From Candidatus Poseidoniales archaeon (GTDB lineage: Archaea; Thermoplasmatota; Poseidoniia; Poseidoniales; Thalassarchaeaceae): a stretch of DNA of 64,000 bases. The position numbers were made by a program, and so were the translations under genes. Positions within the stretch are counted from its first letter, which is position 1. Each line of letters begins with the position of its first letter. The stretch spans positions 1 through 64,000 of the forward strand of contig JAPOFX010000008.1 in assembly GCA_028283505.1 (NCBI GenBank), written 5' to 3'. Below the pieces are notes generated by a model. The model was not told the origin of the DNA. It saw nothing but the letters and a program-made list of their open reading frames with translations, and did no database searches. Shown here piece by piece: positions 47,104 to 57,381 of the stretch.

Positions 47104-50100
47104 TTTCTCGTAAAGTTCTCCAGTGAGGGGCATCTGGTGCTCCCATGCGAACTCTTTCATCACCCTTAGAGCCTCTTTTTCCAATTCGGAATCACCGACA
47201 AAGTCTGTGACCTCAATCGTTGCGTTCCTGGTATTCGCCTTAAATGCGGCAATCGGCTCTTCCTTGTGGAATACTAGATAGGCGGAGCCAAACCCGAACC
47301 TCTCCCTCAGCAGACTTCCAAAGTAGTGAATCAGTGGGTCGGAAGGGGGAATTACTAGATCACGGGTCCTAGGGATCCCCTCAGACTCCAATAACCCCTT
47401 CCTTCCCCAGCTGATATCGTGCTGATCGTCGACGAGGAATCCTTTGATTAGGGTGCCATCTTCCTCAAACTCATGGAGTACATCACTAATTTCCTCAGGA
47501 GAAAAAGGTGTTCCAGCCAGCCTTTCGAACTGTTTCATCGAAATTACCGGATAGTCTTCAACAAGTTCTCTAAGGTACTGTCTCTTTATACTCCATAAAT
47601 CATCGCCCCTCATAGGTTCTACCGTCTTGAATCCGCCTCTGTAATCCTGAACCAGGTGCCCACTTCTGACCAAAGGAGAAATTAGTTTCCTGAACTCCGC
47701 TCTCCTCATTGCTAATCGCTCCATAAACACGGATGGGTCGTTGTGGCTTCTGAAGAAATCCAATATTCCGAAATCATCATCCTCTGGAGGGGCGTTTCTG
47801 ATAGCAAGCAATCTCTGGAAATGTGGGAGTCTGGCCCAGACCTGGTGGCCTCTGAGGTTGGTTCCCTGATGCAGTTGTTCTGTGGCTGCCATCGACTGAA
47901 GATCAACCCTGAACATCTCACATCGGCCTCTGAGGGCGAAATCGTCTCTTAGCTCATCAATTTCCTTGAGTGCGTATGTCTCGTTCTCCCACCTACTAGT
48001 TTGGTGGATGTTGTGAGTATGAAATAAGAGTCTGTTGATGTCCTTTCTGGGCCTAGGTTCCACTATCCCTCCCCTGATGTACCTCTCGCCATCTCCCATT
48101 GAGACGAATCCAAGATCAGAGAGGATCGCCTGGATGTTGTCATCACAATCATGAACCGGGACGCCGTTGAAGGAGTGCATCACCGAGACATCTACCAGCC
48201 TGTCTCTGTAGTTTTCAAGAAGATCACTGAAGGTGTCTTTGAACTCATCGAGATAGGAATGCGGAATATTGACGTCCTTGATCTCCAGATAGTCATTGAC
48301 CACGAACATCAGTATTCTGCCTATTGGGTCAACGCCCTTGAAGACAGGATGATACCAACCTTGCTTCAAGATCATTCTGACTTCTTGTATGAAACGACTA
48401 CAGAAGGGATCTGATTGTGCGAGAATGCGCATGTTCCTATCCTCGGGCATCGGGGAGAGTAGCCTCTCAGCATCTTCATGGGATGAATAGTAATCTGTTG
48501 GGTCAGGTTGTAAGGCTACTACTCTGCAGATCTTTCCATCGTTCTCCAGATTTCTCAACACTTCAGCTAGCTCTTCAACGGGCCTACTAACAAAGAACCT
48601 CAGTGTGTGAAGCCTTACTGGTCCGATTTTCGAAATCAACGTGGTTAGGGCCTCTGGGAAATCCAAAGGCTTCACTATTCCGTGAATTCTCCTAAAGAGG
48701 GCTATTGATCTCTTCCTGTTCGGGACATCGAGATACTGCTTAGCAACGATGAGTTGCCTCTCCAGGTTAGAAAGGGCTCGCTTTACACTCTTCTGGATAT
48801 GTTGGTTCTCCTTTCCTCTGGGGTATTCCGCTAGGAGTTCTGCTCTTGTTACCCCTTCCTCGGGAATTTTTTCGAGGAGCTCCTCCTCTAAAGAGCCGAT
48901 CCAAGGATCTGAGCGTAGCCCCAGAAGCATTGGAATCTGATCCAGGGTGGTGTATCCTACTCTATTGTGCAAAAGTCTACCATTGTATACATCCTTATCG
49001 TGCTTGAAATCTTTCCAATCTCTGAATCTAAAATTCTCCACCCTGTGTATGAGCTCGTCCCTTCTCTGTATCAAAGCTAAGGACCTTATCGCTTCGGAAG
49101 GCTCAGAAAACTTGGTGAATGATTTCTGTAGCAGTAATGTCTGTAGAGTTCTATAGTCGACAACCTCAACGCTACCCCCAGTTATCCTATATTCGTCCAC
49201 CCGAAGTATGAATTCTCCCTCGTCAGTCTGGGTAAAGAACCCTATTGATACTAAATTTCTCATTTCGAGTTCTTGTAGAATGGCCTCTACCTGCCCCAGA
49301 GGGAACGGTAGCCTCTCGCTTAGTGACTCGAGTGTTTGGGGACCTTCTGACCCTAGCATATCAAGGAGCTTGAGCCTGAGACAGTCCAGGGGATCGGACA
49401 AGGTTGAGGACGCCCACCTAGAGGGAGTGGCTCCGCTGAATTCTTCAGCGATCTCATAGGTCAGTCCTCCGGTATATAATTCCCTCAAATCTTCCATCTC
49501 AGAAGCGCCTGCAACTGCGAGACATCCCAGTGTACCGTGGACCCCAGCCATCCTCATTGAGAACCATTTGTCATCAATCTGTTCGTGATTAGTACTGCGA
49601 ACCTTGGTTATCAGACCTCTCTCGGCCAGCTCGTGTACCCACTCCCTGATAGTGGATATTTCTATCCCACTGAGCTTTGAATTGTAAAGAGGATTGGTTA
49701 GACCACGTTCTAAACCGCCTCCCATATCCATTAATCTCAACAGGTCCATTGCATTCTTCGGTACTGCTACTTTGGATTGATAGTAGTCCGTGATTGTATC
49801 CTTATCCAGGTCTGTTGCGAGAGACCTAGCCCCCAGCAACCGTCTGAGGATCTCTGGATCGACGTCTTTGATCAGATATGCTCTCGTTCTGAGGCTTAGT
49901 AAATCCTCGAATGCTGACATGAATAATGTCATCCCAAGTGGGGATGGCATTTTCACGTGTCTGTGGACTATCCTAACGTCCTCACTATCCATCCTTGAAA
50001 TGAATCTTCTAAGTTGCTCCATGTCCAAGTCACCGGTCAGAATCTCACTCATTGCTTCTCGGATGATTACTGACCCGTCCATTTGCCTATGCTTTGTCAT

Positions 50101-52389
50101 TATGGCCTCTGCTTTCTGTTGGAATTGCTTTGGACTTACTTCTTCAGCCCCTATTCTTCTGGGGTTCAGCATGCTCCTTGAGGAGACCTCCCTGAACCTC
50201 TTGGAGAAAAGTTGGGAGTCCATCATGTACCTTTGGAGAATGTCTTCACTGGTATCATTTCTGAATACTTCAGGAATTTTAGAGATCTCGACTTCATGAC
50301 TGAGTTTGGCCAAGAACCCATTTTCATCAAAAGAAAGCTCATGAATAATTATGTTCTCCTTGGATGCGATTCCTGCAAAAAGGTAGCCGAGAGCCAGATT
50401 GAAAGCCCTACCTCTGCAGGTCGTTACCACATAGGTCGGTAGAGGGGAGTCGACCTGCTCGATCAGTATTCTGTCATTGGAAGGGACCTGGAATGTTGTT
50501 GCAGCGTGTTCGTCTAGGAACTGCTTCAATGCCATGGCTACTGGTTTGTTAAGCTGGAGGGCCTCGCTTAGAATAGGCTCGTAGTCCGTTCCCATTCGGG
50601 CCCCCACGGAGACTTGCCCTAGTAATCTCAAGACTGCTTGGCTAAGCTCGTGTGTTCGACTATTGGCCTCTCCCGTCCATGAGGGAATCGTAGGCCTGTA
50701 CCCTGTAGCAGGGGTTACATTTACTCTAGTTCCCCTAACACTGGCAACCCTGTACGTAGATCCTCCCAGAAGGAAAACATCCCCGTTTCTCAGGCTGGAG
50801 ACGAAGGAGGACGATAGCTGTCCCACTAGCGTCCCGTCTCCGGTGAACACAAGATAGCTGTTATCAGGAGCAATGGTGCCGATGTTGGTGTAATAGATCA
50901 TCTGGGCGAAACCGCGCTTGCCAAATCTGTTATCTTCCCAATCTAGCCAGACTCTCCTCTCTTCGTCGAGCATGTCTAGAACTTCGATATAATCATCGTA
51001 AGGAAGGGATCTGTACGGCCATGATGAGGTAACCAACTCGTATGCATCATCTATATCCCACTCTTTGATGATTGTAAGGCCGATTAGGAATTGTGCGAGT
51101 ACGTCGAGAGAATTCTCAGGGAATTTCAGTAAGTCCATTTCGCCTTCTAGAATAGCCATCTGAAGTGCTACGAGCTCTACCAGATCATGGGGAGATGTTG
51201 GGAGGAATCTGGCTCTGGGCAGTCCTCCGACTTGGTGTCCAGCCCTTCCGATTCTTTGTAGTGCCGTGGCGATTGACCCAGGAGATCCAACTTGTATCAC
51301 TAAATCCACTGAACCAATATCTATTCCCATTTCCAAGCTTGAAGAGGATACCACGCATCTGAGTAAGCCGTTTTTCAATTTACTTTCAACGTCAAGTCTG
51401 ATTGCCTTGTCCATCGAACCGTGGTGACCCTCGACGCCCTCCATTCCTGCAATTTTCAATCTCTGAACCACTGTTTCCGTCATATTCCTCGTGTTGACGA
51501 AGACCAGAGTGGTGGTGTGCGCTTCGGCAAGTTCCTTTATTCTGTCAACATTGTGGTCCAGAATTTCTTTGACGGGGATCGAGCTAAATCGAGGCGTTGG
51601 CAGAATTATGTCTAAGTCCAGCTCCCTGTCTCCAGATATCTTTGCAATGGCTACCTTCTGGGGATCTATATCAGATTCCCGTGAATCACTAGCGACTAGG
51701 AATTCTGCAACCGCATCCAAAGGCTCCATGGTGGCACTAATGCCAATCCTCTGCACGTCAGAGGAAACGACTGAGTCCATCAGTGCCATACTGAGTGACA
51801 GGTGCGTGCCTCTTTTGGTTGGGACGAGGGAGTGCATTTCATCTATAATGAACCATTTCATCTGGTCTAAGATGGGCCTGAATCTCTTGGAAGCTAGGCC
51901 CAATCCCATAGATTCAGGAGTAGTGATTAGAATATGAGGTGGCTTTCTTAGCATCTTCTCTCTTTCACTTTGAGGGGTGTCACCAGTTCTGAGGCCAACT
52001 TTGATGTCCTTAGCCCTGCTTGGGAGATACCTCTCCTTTATTTCCCCGAGAGGTCCCAATAGGTTCTTCTCGATGTCGTTGGCTAGCGCCTTGATCGGGG
52101 AAATGTAAACGCACTGTACGGCATCTGGGAGAGATCCGTCCAATGATCTCCTTACCAAGTCGTCGATAATGGTGAGAAATGCTGTCAGGGTCTTCCCAGA
52201 ACCTGTCGGTGAGCACAATAGGAGATGCTCTCCATTGAGGATTCTCGGAATAGCGACCTTCTGGGGCTCTGTAAAGTCTGGAAACTTGTCCTTAAACCAG
52301 TTCCTCACAGGGGGGCAGAGCCTTTCCAGTAGCTCTTCGGACTCCATCCTATCTTCTACATACTCGATTTCAGGCATTTTTCTCGGCAC
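47089..52389 (-). CDS. Lhr-family DEAD/DEAH helicase with very long C-terminal extension
   Basis: LLCSPTGSGKTLTAFL, IDEMHSLVPTKRGTHLSLSMALM, GISATMEPLDAVAEFL, VVSSSSLEMGIDIGSVDLVIQVGSPGSIATALQRIGRAGHQVGG; 1766 aa. Confidence 0.93.
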   Translation of the reverse strand: MPRKMPEIEYVEDRMESEELLERLCPPVRNWFKDKFPDFTEPQKVAIPRILNGEHLLLCSPTGSGKTLTAFLTIIDDLVRRSLDGSLPDAVQCVYISPIKALANDIEKNLLGPLGEIKERYLPSRAKDIKVGLRTGDTPQSEREKMLRKPPHILITTPESMGLGLASKRFRPILDQMKWFIIDEMHSLVPTKRGTHLSLSMALMDSVVSSDVQRIGISATMEPLDAVAEFLVASDSRESDIDPQKVAIAKISGDRELDLDIILPTPRFSSIPVKEILDHNVDRIKELAEAHTTTLVFVNTRNMTETVVQRLKIAGMEGVEGHHGSMDKAIRLDVESKLKNGLLRCVVSSSSLEMGIDIGSVDLVIQVGSPGSIATALQRIGRAGHQVGGLPRARFLPTSPHDLVELVALQMAILEGEMDLLKFPENSLDVLAQFLIGLTIIKEWDIDDAYELVTSSWPYRSLPYDDYIEVLDMLDEERRVWLDWEDNRFGKRGFAQMIYYTNIGTIAPDNSYLVFTGDGTLVGQLSSSFVSSLRNGDVFLLGGSTYRVASVRGTRVNVTPATGYRPTIPSWTGEANSRTHELSQAVLRLLGQVSVGARMGTDYEPILSEALQLNKPVAMALKQFLDEHAATTFQVPSNDRILIEQVDSPLPTYVVTTCRGRAFNLALGYLFAGIASKENIIIHELSFDENGFLAKLSHEVEISKIPEVFRNDTSEDILQRYMMDSQLFSKRFREVSSRSMLNPRRIGAEEVSPKQFQQKAEAIMTKHRQMDGSVIIREAMSEILTGDLDMEQLRRFISRMDSEDVRIVHRHVKMPSPLGMTLFMSAFEDLLSLRTRAYLIKDVDPEILRRLLGARSLATDLDKDTITDYYQSKVAVPKNAMDLLRLMDMGGGLERGLTNPLYNSKLSGIEISTIREWVHELAERGLITKVRSTNHEQIDDKWFSMRMAGVHGTLGCLAVAGASEMEDLRELYTGGLTYEIAEEFSGATPSRWASSTLSDPLDCLRLKLLDMLGSEGPQTLESLSERLPFPLGQVEAILQELEMRNLVSIGFFTQTDEGEFILRVDEYRITGGSVEVVDYRTLQTLLLQKSFTKFSEPSEAIRSLALIQRRDELIHRVENFRFRDWKDFKHDKDVYNGRLLHNRVGYTTLDQIPMLLGLRSDPWIGSLEEELLEKIPEEGVTRAELLAEYPRGKENQHIQKSVKRALSNLERQLIVAKQYLDVPNRKRSIALFRRIHGIVKPLDFPEALTTLISKIGPVRLHTLRFFVSRPVEELAEVLRNLENDGKICRVVALQPDPTDYYSSHEDAERLLSPMPEDRNMRILAQSDPFCSRFIQEVRMILKQGWYHPVFKGVDPIGRILMFVVNDYLEIKDVNIPHSYLDEFKDTFSDLLENYRDRLVDVSVMHSFNGVPVHDCDDNIQAILSDLGFVSMGDGERYIRGGIVEPRPRKDINRLLFHTHNIHQTSRWENETYALKEIDELRDDFALRGRCEMFRVDLQSMAATEQLHQGTNLRGHQVWARLPHFQRLLAIRNAPPEDDDFGILDFFRSHNDPSVFMERLAMRRAEFRKLISPLVRSGHLVQDYRGGFKTVEPMRGDDLWSIKRQYLRELVEDYPVISMKQFERLAGTPFSPEEISDVLHEFEEDGTLIKGFLVDDQHDISWGRKGLLESEGIPRTRDLVIPPSDPLIHYFGSLLRERFGFGSAYLVFHKEEPIAAFKANTRNATIEVTDFVGDSELEKEALRVMKEFAWEHQMPLTGELYEKLRSR

Positions 52390-52542
52390 CTATCGGGGGC
52401 TCGGGCTTTCTATGAGTACATCAATGCTTCTCTACTAGCCACGTTTCAATCGGTTCGGAAAGTTGCATAACCCGAAAGTCGGGGGGATAAGCCCCATTTC
52501 ACGAGGATGGCTTGAAAGACAGGTAGTGGAGTCGGGAGTACA

Positions 52543-54261
52543 ATGGCCGATTCCAGGAGGCTGGACCGACTCGTATCGATGATGCGTAGGCGTGGCATAG
52601 TTCTACCTTCGTTTGAGATCTATGGAGGAGTTGCCGGACTGATAGATTATGGCCCTGTCGGGGCTAGAATTAAGAGAAAGGTGATTGATTCCTGGATTAA
52701 TCATTGGACCTCTGGCGGAGACGTAGTGGAGATCGACTCCCCCACGATAACCCCTCGTTCTGTCTTGGTCGCCAGCGGGCACGTGGGCGAGTTCAATGAC
52801 TACATGTCAGAGTGTGTTTCGTGCAAGGCTGTTTTCCGGAGTGACCATTTAATCGAGGGTATGCATCCAAATCCAGATACACTGAATGGTACCGATTTGG
52901 ACTCGATAATCCTATCAAACAATGTAAAATGCCCTAATTGTGGTGAGTTTGGCTGGGCAGATGCACGACCAATGAATCTAATGTTCCCTACCTCCATAGG
53001 GGCCATGAGCAATGGTAGGGAGGCCTACATGAGGCCGGAGACTGCTCAAGGAATGTTCATGCTCTTTCCTTCTCTTTATCGGCATTTCAAGCAGAAGCTT
53101 CCCTTTGGTGCCGTTCAAACAGGCAGGGGATATAGGAATGAGATTAGTCCTCGCCAAGGAATGATTAGGCTCCGGGAATTCAATATGGCAGAGCTAGAGT
53201 ATTTCATTGACCCTCTAGACCCGCCAGCAGGTGATTTAGAGAGAAATACCGATGAAGTGCTCATGATACCAGACCCTGATGGGAGCTTCTCTGGAGAAGT
53301 CCATATGAAATTCAGTGATGCCTATGGTCATGGAATAATCAAGCACTGTACGGTTGCATGGTTCATGCTTAGGACCTATGAGTTCCTGACTGGCATTGGG
53401 ATTGATTCCAAGAGGATTAGGTTTAGACAGCATGCAGGAACAGAAATGGCTCACTATGCCTCAGACTGCTGGGACTGTGAAATATTCGGAGAGTATGGAT
53501 GGATAGAGTGCGTAGGCATCGCTAACAGGACCTGTCACGATTTGGAGTCACATGAGTCCCATTCCGGGACAAACCTACTGAGATCTTGGAGGCAATTCGC
53601 CACCCCCAAGAAGATTACAGGGGAGAGGCTTTCGCCGGTTGGGTCGGTAATTGGCCCCGTTTTCAGACAAAGGGCAGGGGAAGTGTCTTCTGCATTGTCC
53701 GAACTGGAGGAAATTCCCCCGTCATTCCCATTCTTACTGATGTTAAAAGATGGCTCGGAAGTGGAGATAACTAGCGATATGGCAACGATCACCAAGGAAG
53801 ACAGGAATGTCCATGGAGAGTGGTTCACTCCTCACGTGATCGAGCCCGCTTTCGGAATAGACCGAATAATCTGGCACCTTCTTGATCATTCATTCGTCGA
53901 AGACGGCAAGGACGAGGAGGACTATGTTACCCTGAGGCTTGATGCTTCCGTCTCACCCTACGACTTGTCCATAATGCCACTCTTCGACAAGGAAGGGATG
54001 GTTGAATTCGCTAAGGAGCTATTTGACAAGCTTGTTTCACTAAGGGGGGTCCAGATTGACTTAGATACTTCGGGCTCTATTGGTAAACGATATGCAAGAG
54101 CCGATGAGATTGGCATTCCATGGGCAGTCACGATTGATCATACCACCCTGGAGGATGGAACCGTAACGATAAGGAGAAGGGATGACCAGGTACAGGTCAG
54201 GGTTTCTTCCGGTGATCTGCACGGACACATCTCAAATTCAACTATTGGATCATTGTTCTGA
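52543..54261 (+). CDS. glyS: Glycyl-tRNA synthetase (archaeal/eukaryotic type)
   Basis: RRGIVLPSFEIYGGVAGLIDYGPVGARIKRKVIDSWI ... RPETAQGMFMLFPSLYRHFKQKLPFGAVQTGRGYRNEISPRQGMIRLREFNMAELEYF. Confidence 0.96.
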   Translation: MADSRRLDRLVSMMRRRGIVLPSFEIYGGVAGLIDYGPVGARIKRKVIDSWINHWTSGGDVVEIDSPTITPRSVLVASGHVGEFNDYMSECVSCKAVFRSDHLIEGMHPNPDTLNGTDLDSIILSNNVKCPNCGEFGWADARPMNLMFPTSIGAMSNGREAYMRPETAQGMFMLFPSLYRHFKQKLPFGAVQTGRGYRNEISPRQGMIRLREFNMAELEYFIDPLDPPAGDLERNTDEVLMIPDPDGSFSGEVHMKFSDAYGHGIIKHCTVAWFMLRTYEFLTGIGIDSKRIRFRQHAGTEMAHYASDCWDCEIFGEYGWIECVGIANRTCHDLESHESHSGTNLLRSWRQFATPKKITGERLSPVGSVIGPVFRQRAGEVSSALSELEEIPPSFPFLLMLKDGSEVEITSDMATITKEDRNVHGEWFTPHVIEPAFGIDRIIWHLLDHSFVEDGKDEEDYVTLRLDASVSPYDLSIMPLFDKEGMVEFAKELFDKLVSLRGVQIDLDTSGSIGKRYARADEIGIPWAVTIDHTTLEDGTVTIRRRDDQVQVRVSSGDLHGHISNSTIGSLF

Positions 54262-54299
54262 CTCCCAATCTTCATGGGGTCCCGACTCCACGGTGTGCT

Positions 54300-55814
54300 G
54301 TGTCCGAGATGGGTGACGATGAGGACTGGACAGAGAAATACCGTCCGACTACGATTAGGGAGATGGAGGGCAATACCCCACAGGTAAGGTCGATAAGGCA
54401 GTGGTTGGAAGGCTGGGCAGGAAATGGATTACCAAAAAAGAGGGGTATACTCCTCTCGGGCCCGCCTGGTGTAGGCAAAACAACCGTCGCTAAAGCTGTC
54501 GCTTCTGAAAGGGGGTGGGCGATTATAGAGCTGAATGCTTCTGAGGAGAGGAATGCGGCATCGATAAGAAGAGCCGCGACAAGGGGGTCTCAGCATATTT
54601 CCTTAGATCTATTCGCTGGTGGCTCGGTTCCAGATGGAAAAACCATAATCCTGCTAGATGAGGTCGACCACCTAGCAGGGGGATTCACGAAGATTTCAGA
54701 GGAGCGGATCGGTAAGTCCCTTTCCCCTGACGAAGACGCCACCTCAATATCCGGGGATTCCGGCGGAAAGGCGGAGCTGATGAATCTTCTCGAAGTTTCA
54801 AAGCAACCGGTCATAATGACCTGCAATGATCCAATGAGGCTCTGGGGAGGAGGAAGGTCTTGGAGGATGAACAGGGATAGGGTACTAAGGTTAGCTGATA
54901 TGGTTCAGTTCAAGAGGGCCAGTGCTAACGACATGAGAAAGATTGCATACAGGATACTAGATGAAGAAGGGGTCAAAATTGATCCCGGGGCACTTGAGGA
55001 GATAATCTCTGGGAATCCCGGGGACCTACGTGCTTTGGTCAGAGATATTCAAGCTGCGTCGACTTTGGCTGCGGGATTCATCACTGTAGACGAGGTAAAG
55101 GGGCTAAGCTCCGTCTCAATCAGGGACTCCCAGATAGACGTTTTCAGAGCAATGAAAGAAATCTATGCCAGCAGAAGTGGATCTGAGGCTTCTGAGATTC
55201 TCAGAAACAGTGACAAAGACCCTGATCAAATGCTAGCCTGGTTTTCATGGAATAATTTGTCTGTATTCAATGCGAGGGGACTCTCGGCCATTAGCGAAGC
55301 CATGGAAATGGCAGACAAATCGCTGGCTACTAAATTTACCAATAGAGCCTTTAGGTCTTGGTATTGGGGCTCTGCCCTCACTTCTCAGGCAGCTGTGTCT
55401 CAGAAGCCCATAACAACTGACCCCTATCTTGGATACCCAGACTTCCTTCGCAGAGGAGGTGAGTCGTGGAGGACGATAAACGTGGTCACCACTATGGCAG
55501 AGAGTCTGTCCACTAGTCGCTCATCCTTCAGGGAGGAGCTGTGGCCCCTAATTCTAGCAGTGCATGATGGGGCTCTGGGAGGGGACCCTCTTGATTTCAG
55601 TCTGGCAATAAAGATGGGGCTGGGCGTGGAAGAGCACCTGTCCCTTCACGGCATCGCCAAGAGCAGTAGGCAAGGCAAGGACGTAATCAAGAAATTTGAG
55701 GAGTTAGAGAATCAAGATAGGATACCTGAACTGGTTGTTGAGGATAGCGTTACTATCCCGTCTACTGATGAGCCGGAAATTAAAGGAAGGCAATTCACGC
55801 TTGACTCGTTCTAG
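54300..55814 (+). CDS. rfcL: Replication factor C large subunit
   Basis: DWTEKYRPTTIREMEGN ... GILLSGPPGVGKTTVAKAVASERGWAIIELNASEERNAASIRR ... IILLDEVDHL. Confidence 0.94.
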   Translation: MSEMGDDEDWTEKYRPTTIREMEGNTPQVRSIRQWLEGWAGNGLPKKRGILLSGPPGVGKTTVAKAVASERGWAIIELNASEERNAASIRRAATRGSQHISLDLFAGGSVPDGKTIILLDEVDHLAGGFTKISEERIGKSLSPDEDATSISGDSGGKAELMNLLEVSKQPVIMTCNDPMRLWGGGRSWRMNRDRVLRLADMVQFKRASANDMRKIAYRILDEEGVKIDPGALEEIISGNPGDLRALVRDIQAASTLAAGFITVDEVKGLSSVSIRDSQIDVFRAMKEIYASRSGSEASEILRNSDKDPDQMLAWFSWNNLSVFNARGLSAISEAMEMADKSLATKFTNRAFRSWYWGSALTSQAAVSQKPITTDPYLGYPDFLRRGGESWRTINVVTTMAESLSTSRSSFREELWPLILAVHDGALGGDPLDFSLAIKMGLGVEEHLSLHGIAKSSRQGKDVIKKFEELENQDRIPELVVEDSVTIPSTDEPEIKGRQFTLDSF

Positions 55815-57379
55815 ACGTCGCTTCTCCATGTCTTGGGATGCAACAGTACCAGAACAGTCAGAAGCTCCAGACGTCCAAGCCACATCAATAGAGACGCAAT
55901 TATCAATGAGGGCTCCCCGAGGGATGCCCACGTGGCAGTAGGGCCGAATGCCCCCAGTGCCGGACCGGTGTTTCCTAGTAGTGAGAGGGACACAGAAAGA
56001 ACGTCTGTCATGTTCAATGAAGGCTCTAGAAGTGAAAATGCGAGTATAGACGCGGTGACGAGAACTGTCCAGGAGCTCAGCATTCCGAGTACCGTCCAGA
56101 TTCTTTTCTCGTCGATTACCTCGTCGTTGAATCTAATGGCGACAACTTTCTTGGGTTGTATGATCTTCAGAATTTCCCTCTTTGAAAGCTCGAATGCGAT
56201 CCTAATTCTGAGTACCTTAAGACCACCACCGGTGGACCCGGCTGTGGCCCCGATTATCATTAGTAGCAAGAGCACGAATTGGCTGAATAGTGGCCATGTA
56301 GCGAAATCGGCTGATGAATATCCAGTACTGGATATGGATATCGCCTGGAACATAGAGTGTCTCACAGTATCCAGAAAGCCTAGGTCTTGCGATCCTGACT
56401 GGAATATGTTGAATGCCATTGCTAACCAAGCTATGGTAAGTATGAACAGGTAGCTCCTAACCTCTCCATCCTTGAATGCCTCTTTGGATCTACCTGCGAG
56501 AATGAGGTGAAGTAAACTAAAGTTAATGCACGTGAGGACCATGAATACCATCAGGATTACTTCTATCCTGGCTGAATCGAAAGCCATAATCCCACTATCG
56601 GAAGTTCCGAATCCTCCTGAGGAGAGTGTGGTCAATGCATAGTTGACCGAATCAAATAGTCCCATCTCACCCACGAATCTTAGAAGTATCATCTCAATCA
56701 GAGTCAGGACGATGTATATTGTCCATAGCCTTCTGGCAGTCCATTGCAGGGATGGTCCCAATCTAGAGAGAGAAGGACCTGTTAGTTCTGCTCTTGCCAA
56801 TGACATCCCGCCGCCCAGAGCCTGCGACAGAATCAGTAGACCCAGCATGATTACTCCCATGCCACCGAGCCATTGTGTAAGGGACCTCCATAGAATCAAG
56901 CTCTGGGGCTGGGAGCTTATGCAGTCACTTCCCTCATTGCATCGTGGGCTGGTTGCATGATCGATCACTGTCGAACCGGTTGTCGTGAATCCAGACATAG
57001 ATTCGAACCATGAGTGAATCGCCCCCGACATGACGTCAGTTACTGCCACTGAATCCATCGAGAGCTCTGCAGGGCCATAGAAAACTCCTCCTAACCAGTA
57101 GGGGAGTGCGCCCAGCAAAACCACGGGAATCCATCCTAGGGCGACGGAAGCGAAGGCTTCCCGATCCCTCAATCTGGAGGCGATGTCTGCGCCCCTAGCT
57201 AGTGAGACGAGACTCTGGCCGACCACCGCGGCTAGAATTAGCGGAATCAGATAGGCCCTAATAGCGAAGTCATAACCTTCTGCTTCCAGGTAGCAACTAT
57301 ACGCCGCAACTAGTGCTAGTGGGAGGGCGACCAGCCTAATCGTCCAACCGAGAATGAAGCCTACGACGTCCCAGCGCAT
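55811..57379 (-). CDS. trkH: TrkH-type K+ transporter membrane subunit
   Basis: SMSGFTTTGSTVIDHATSPRC ... WRSLTQWLGGMGVIMLGLLIL ... TLSSGGFGTSDSGI ... GATAGSTGGGLKVLRIRI. Confidence 0.94.
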   Translation of the reverse strand: MRWDVVGFILGWTIRLVALPLALVAAYSCYLEAEGYDFAIRAYLIPLILAAVVGQSLVSLARGADIASRLRDREAFASVALGWIPVVLLGALPYWLGGVFYGPAELSMDSVAVTDVMSGAIHSWFESMSGFTTTGSTVIDHATSPRCNEGSDCISSQPQSLILWRSLTQWLGGMGVIMLGLLILSQALGGGMSLARAELTGPSLSRLGPSLQWTARRLWTIYIVLTLIEMILLRFVGEMGLFDSVNYALTTLSSGGFGTSDSGIMAFDSARIEVILMVFMVLTCINFSLLHLILAGRSKEAFKDGEVRSYLFILTIAWLAMAFNIFQSGSQDLGFLDTVRHSMFQAISISSTGYSSADFATWPLFSQFVLLLLMIIGATAGSTGGGLKVLRIRIAFELSKREILKIIQPKKVVAIRFNDEVIDEKRIWTVLGMLSSWTVLVTASILAFSLLEPSLNMTDVLSVSLSLLGNTGPALGAFGPTATWASLGEPSLIIASLLMWLGRLELLTVLVLLHPKTWRSDV

Positions 57380-57381
57380 GG

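Noticed and set aside
52390-52542. Possible tRNA between lhr and glyS
   Set aside because: Short inverted segments (ggttcggaaag / cccgaaagtcgggg) but no tRNA-consistent arms; a tRNAscan or T-box-like search would be needed.
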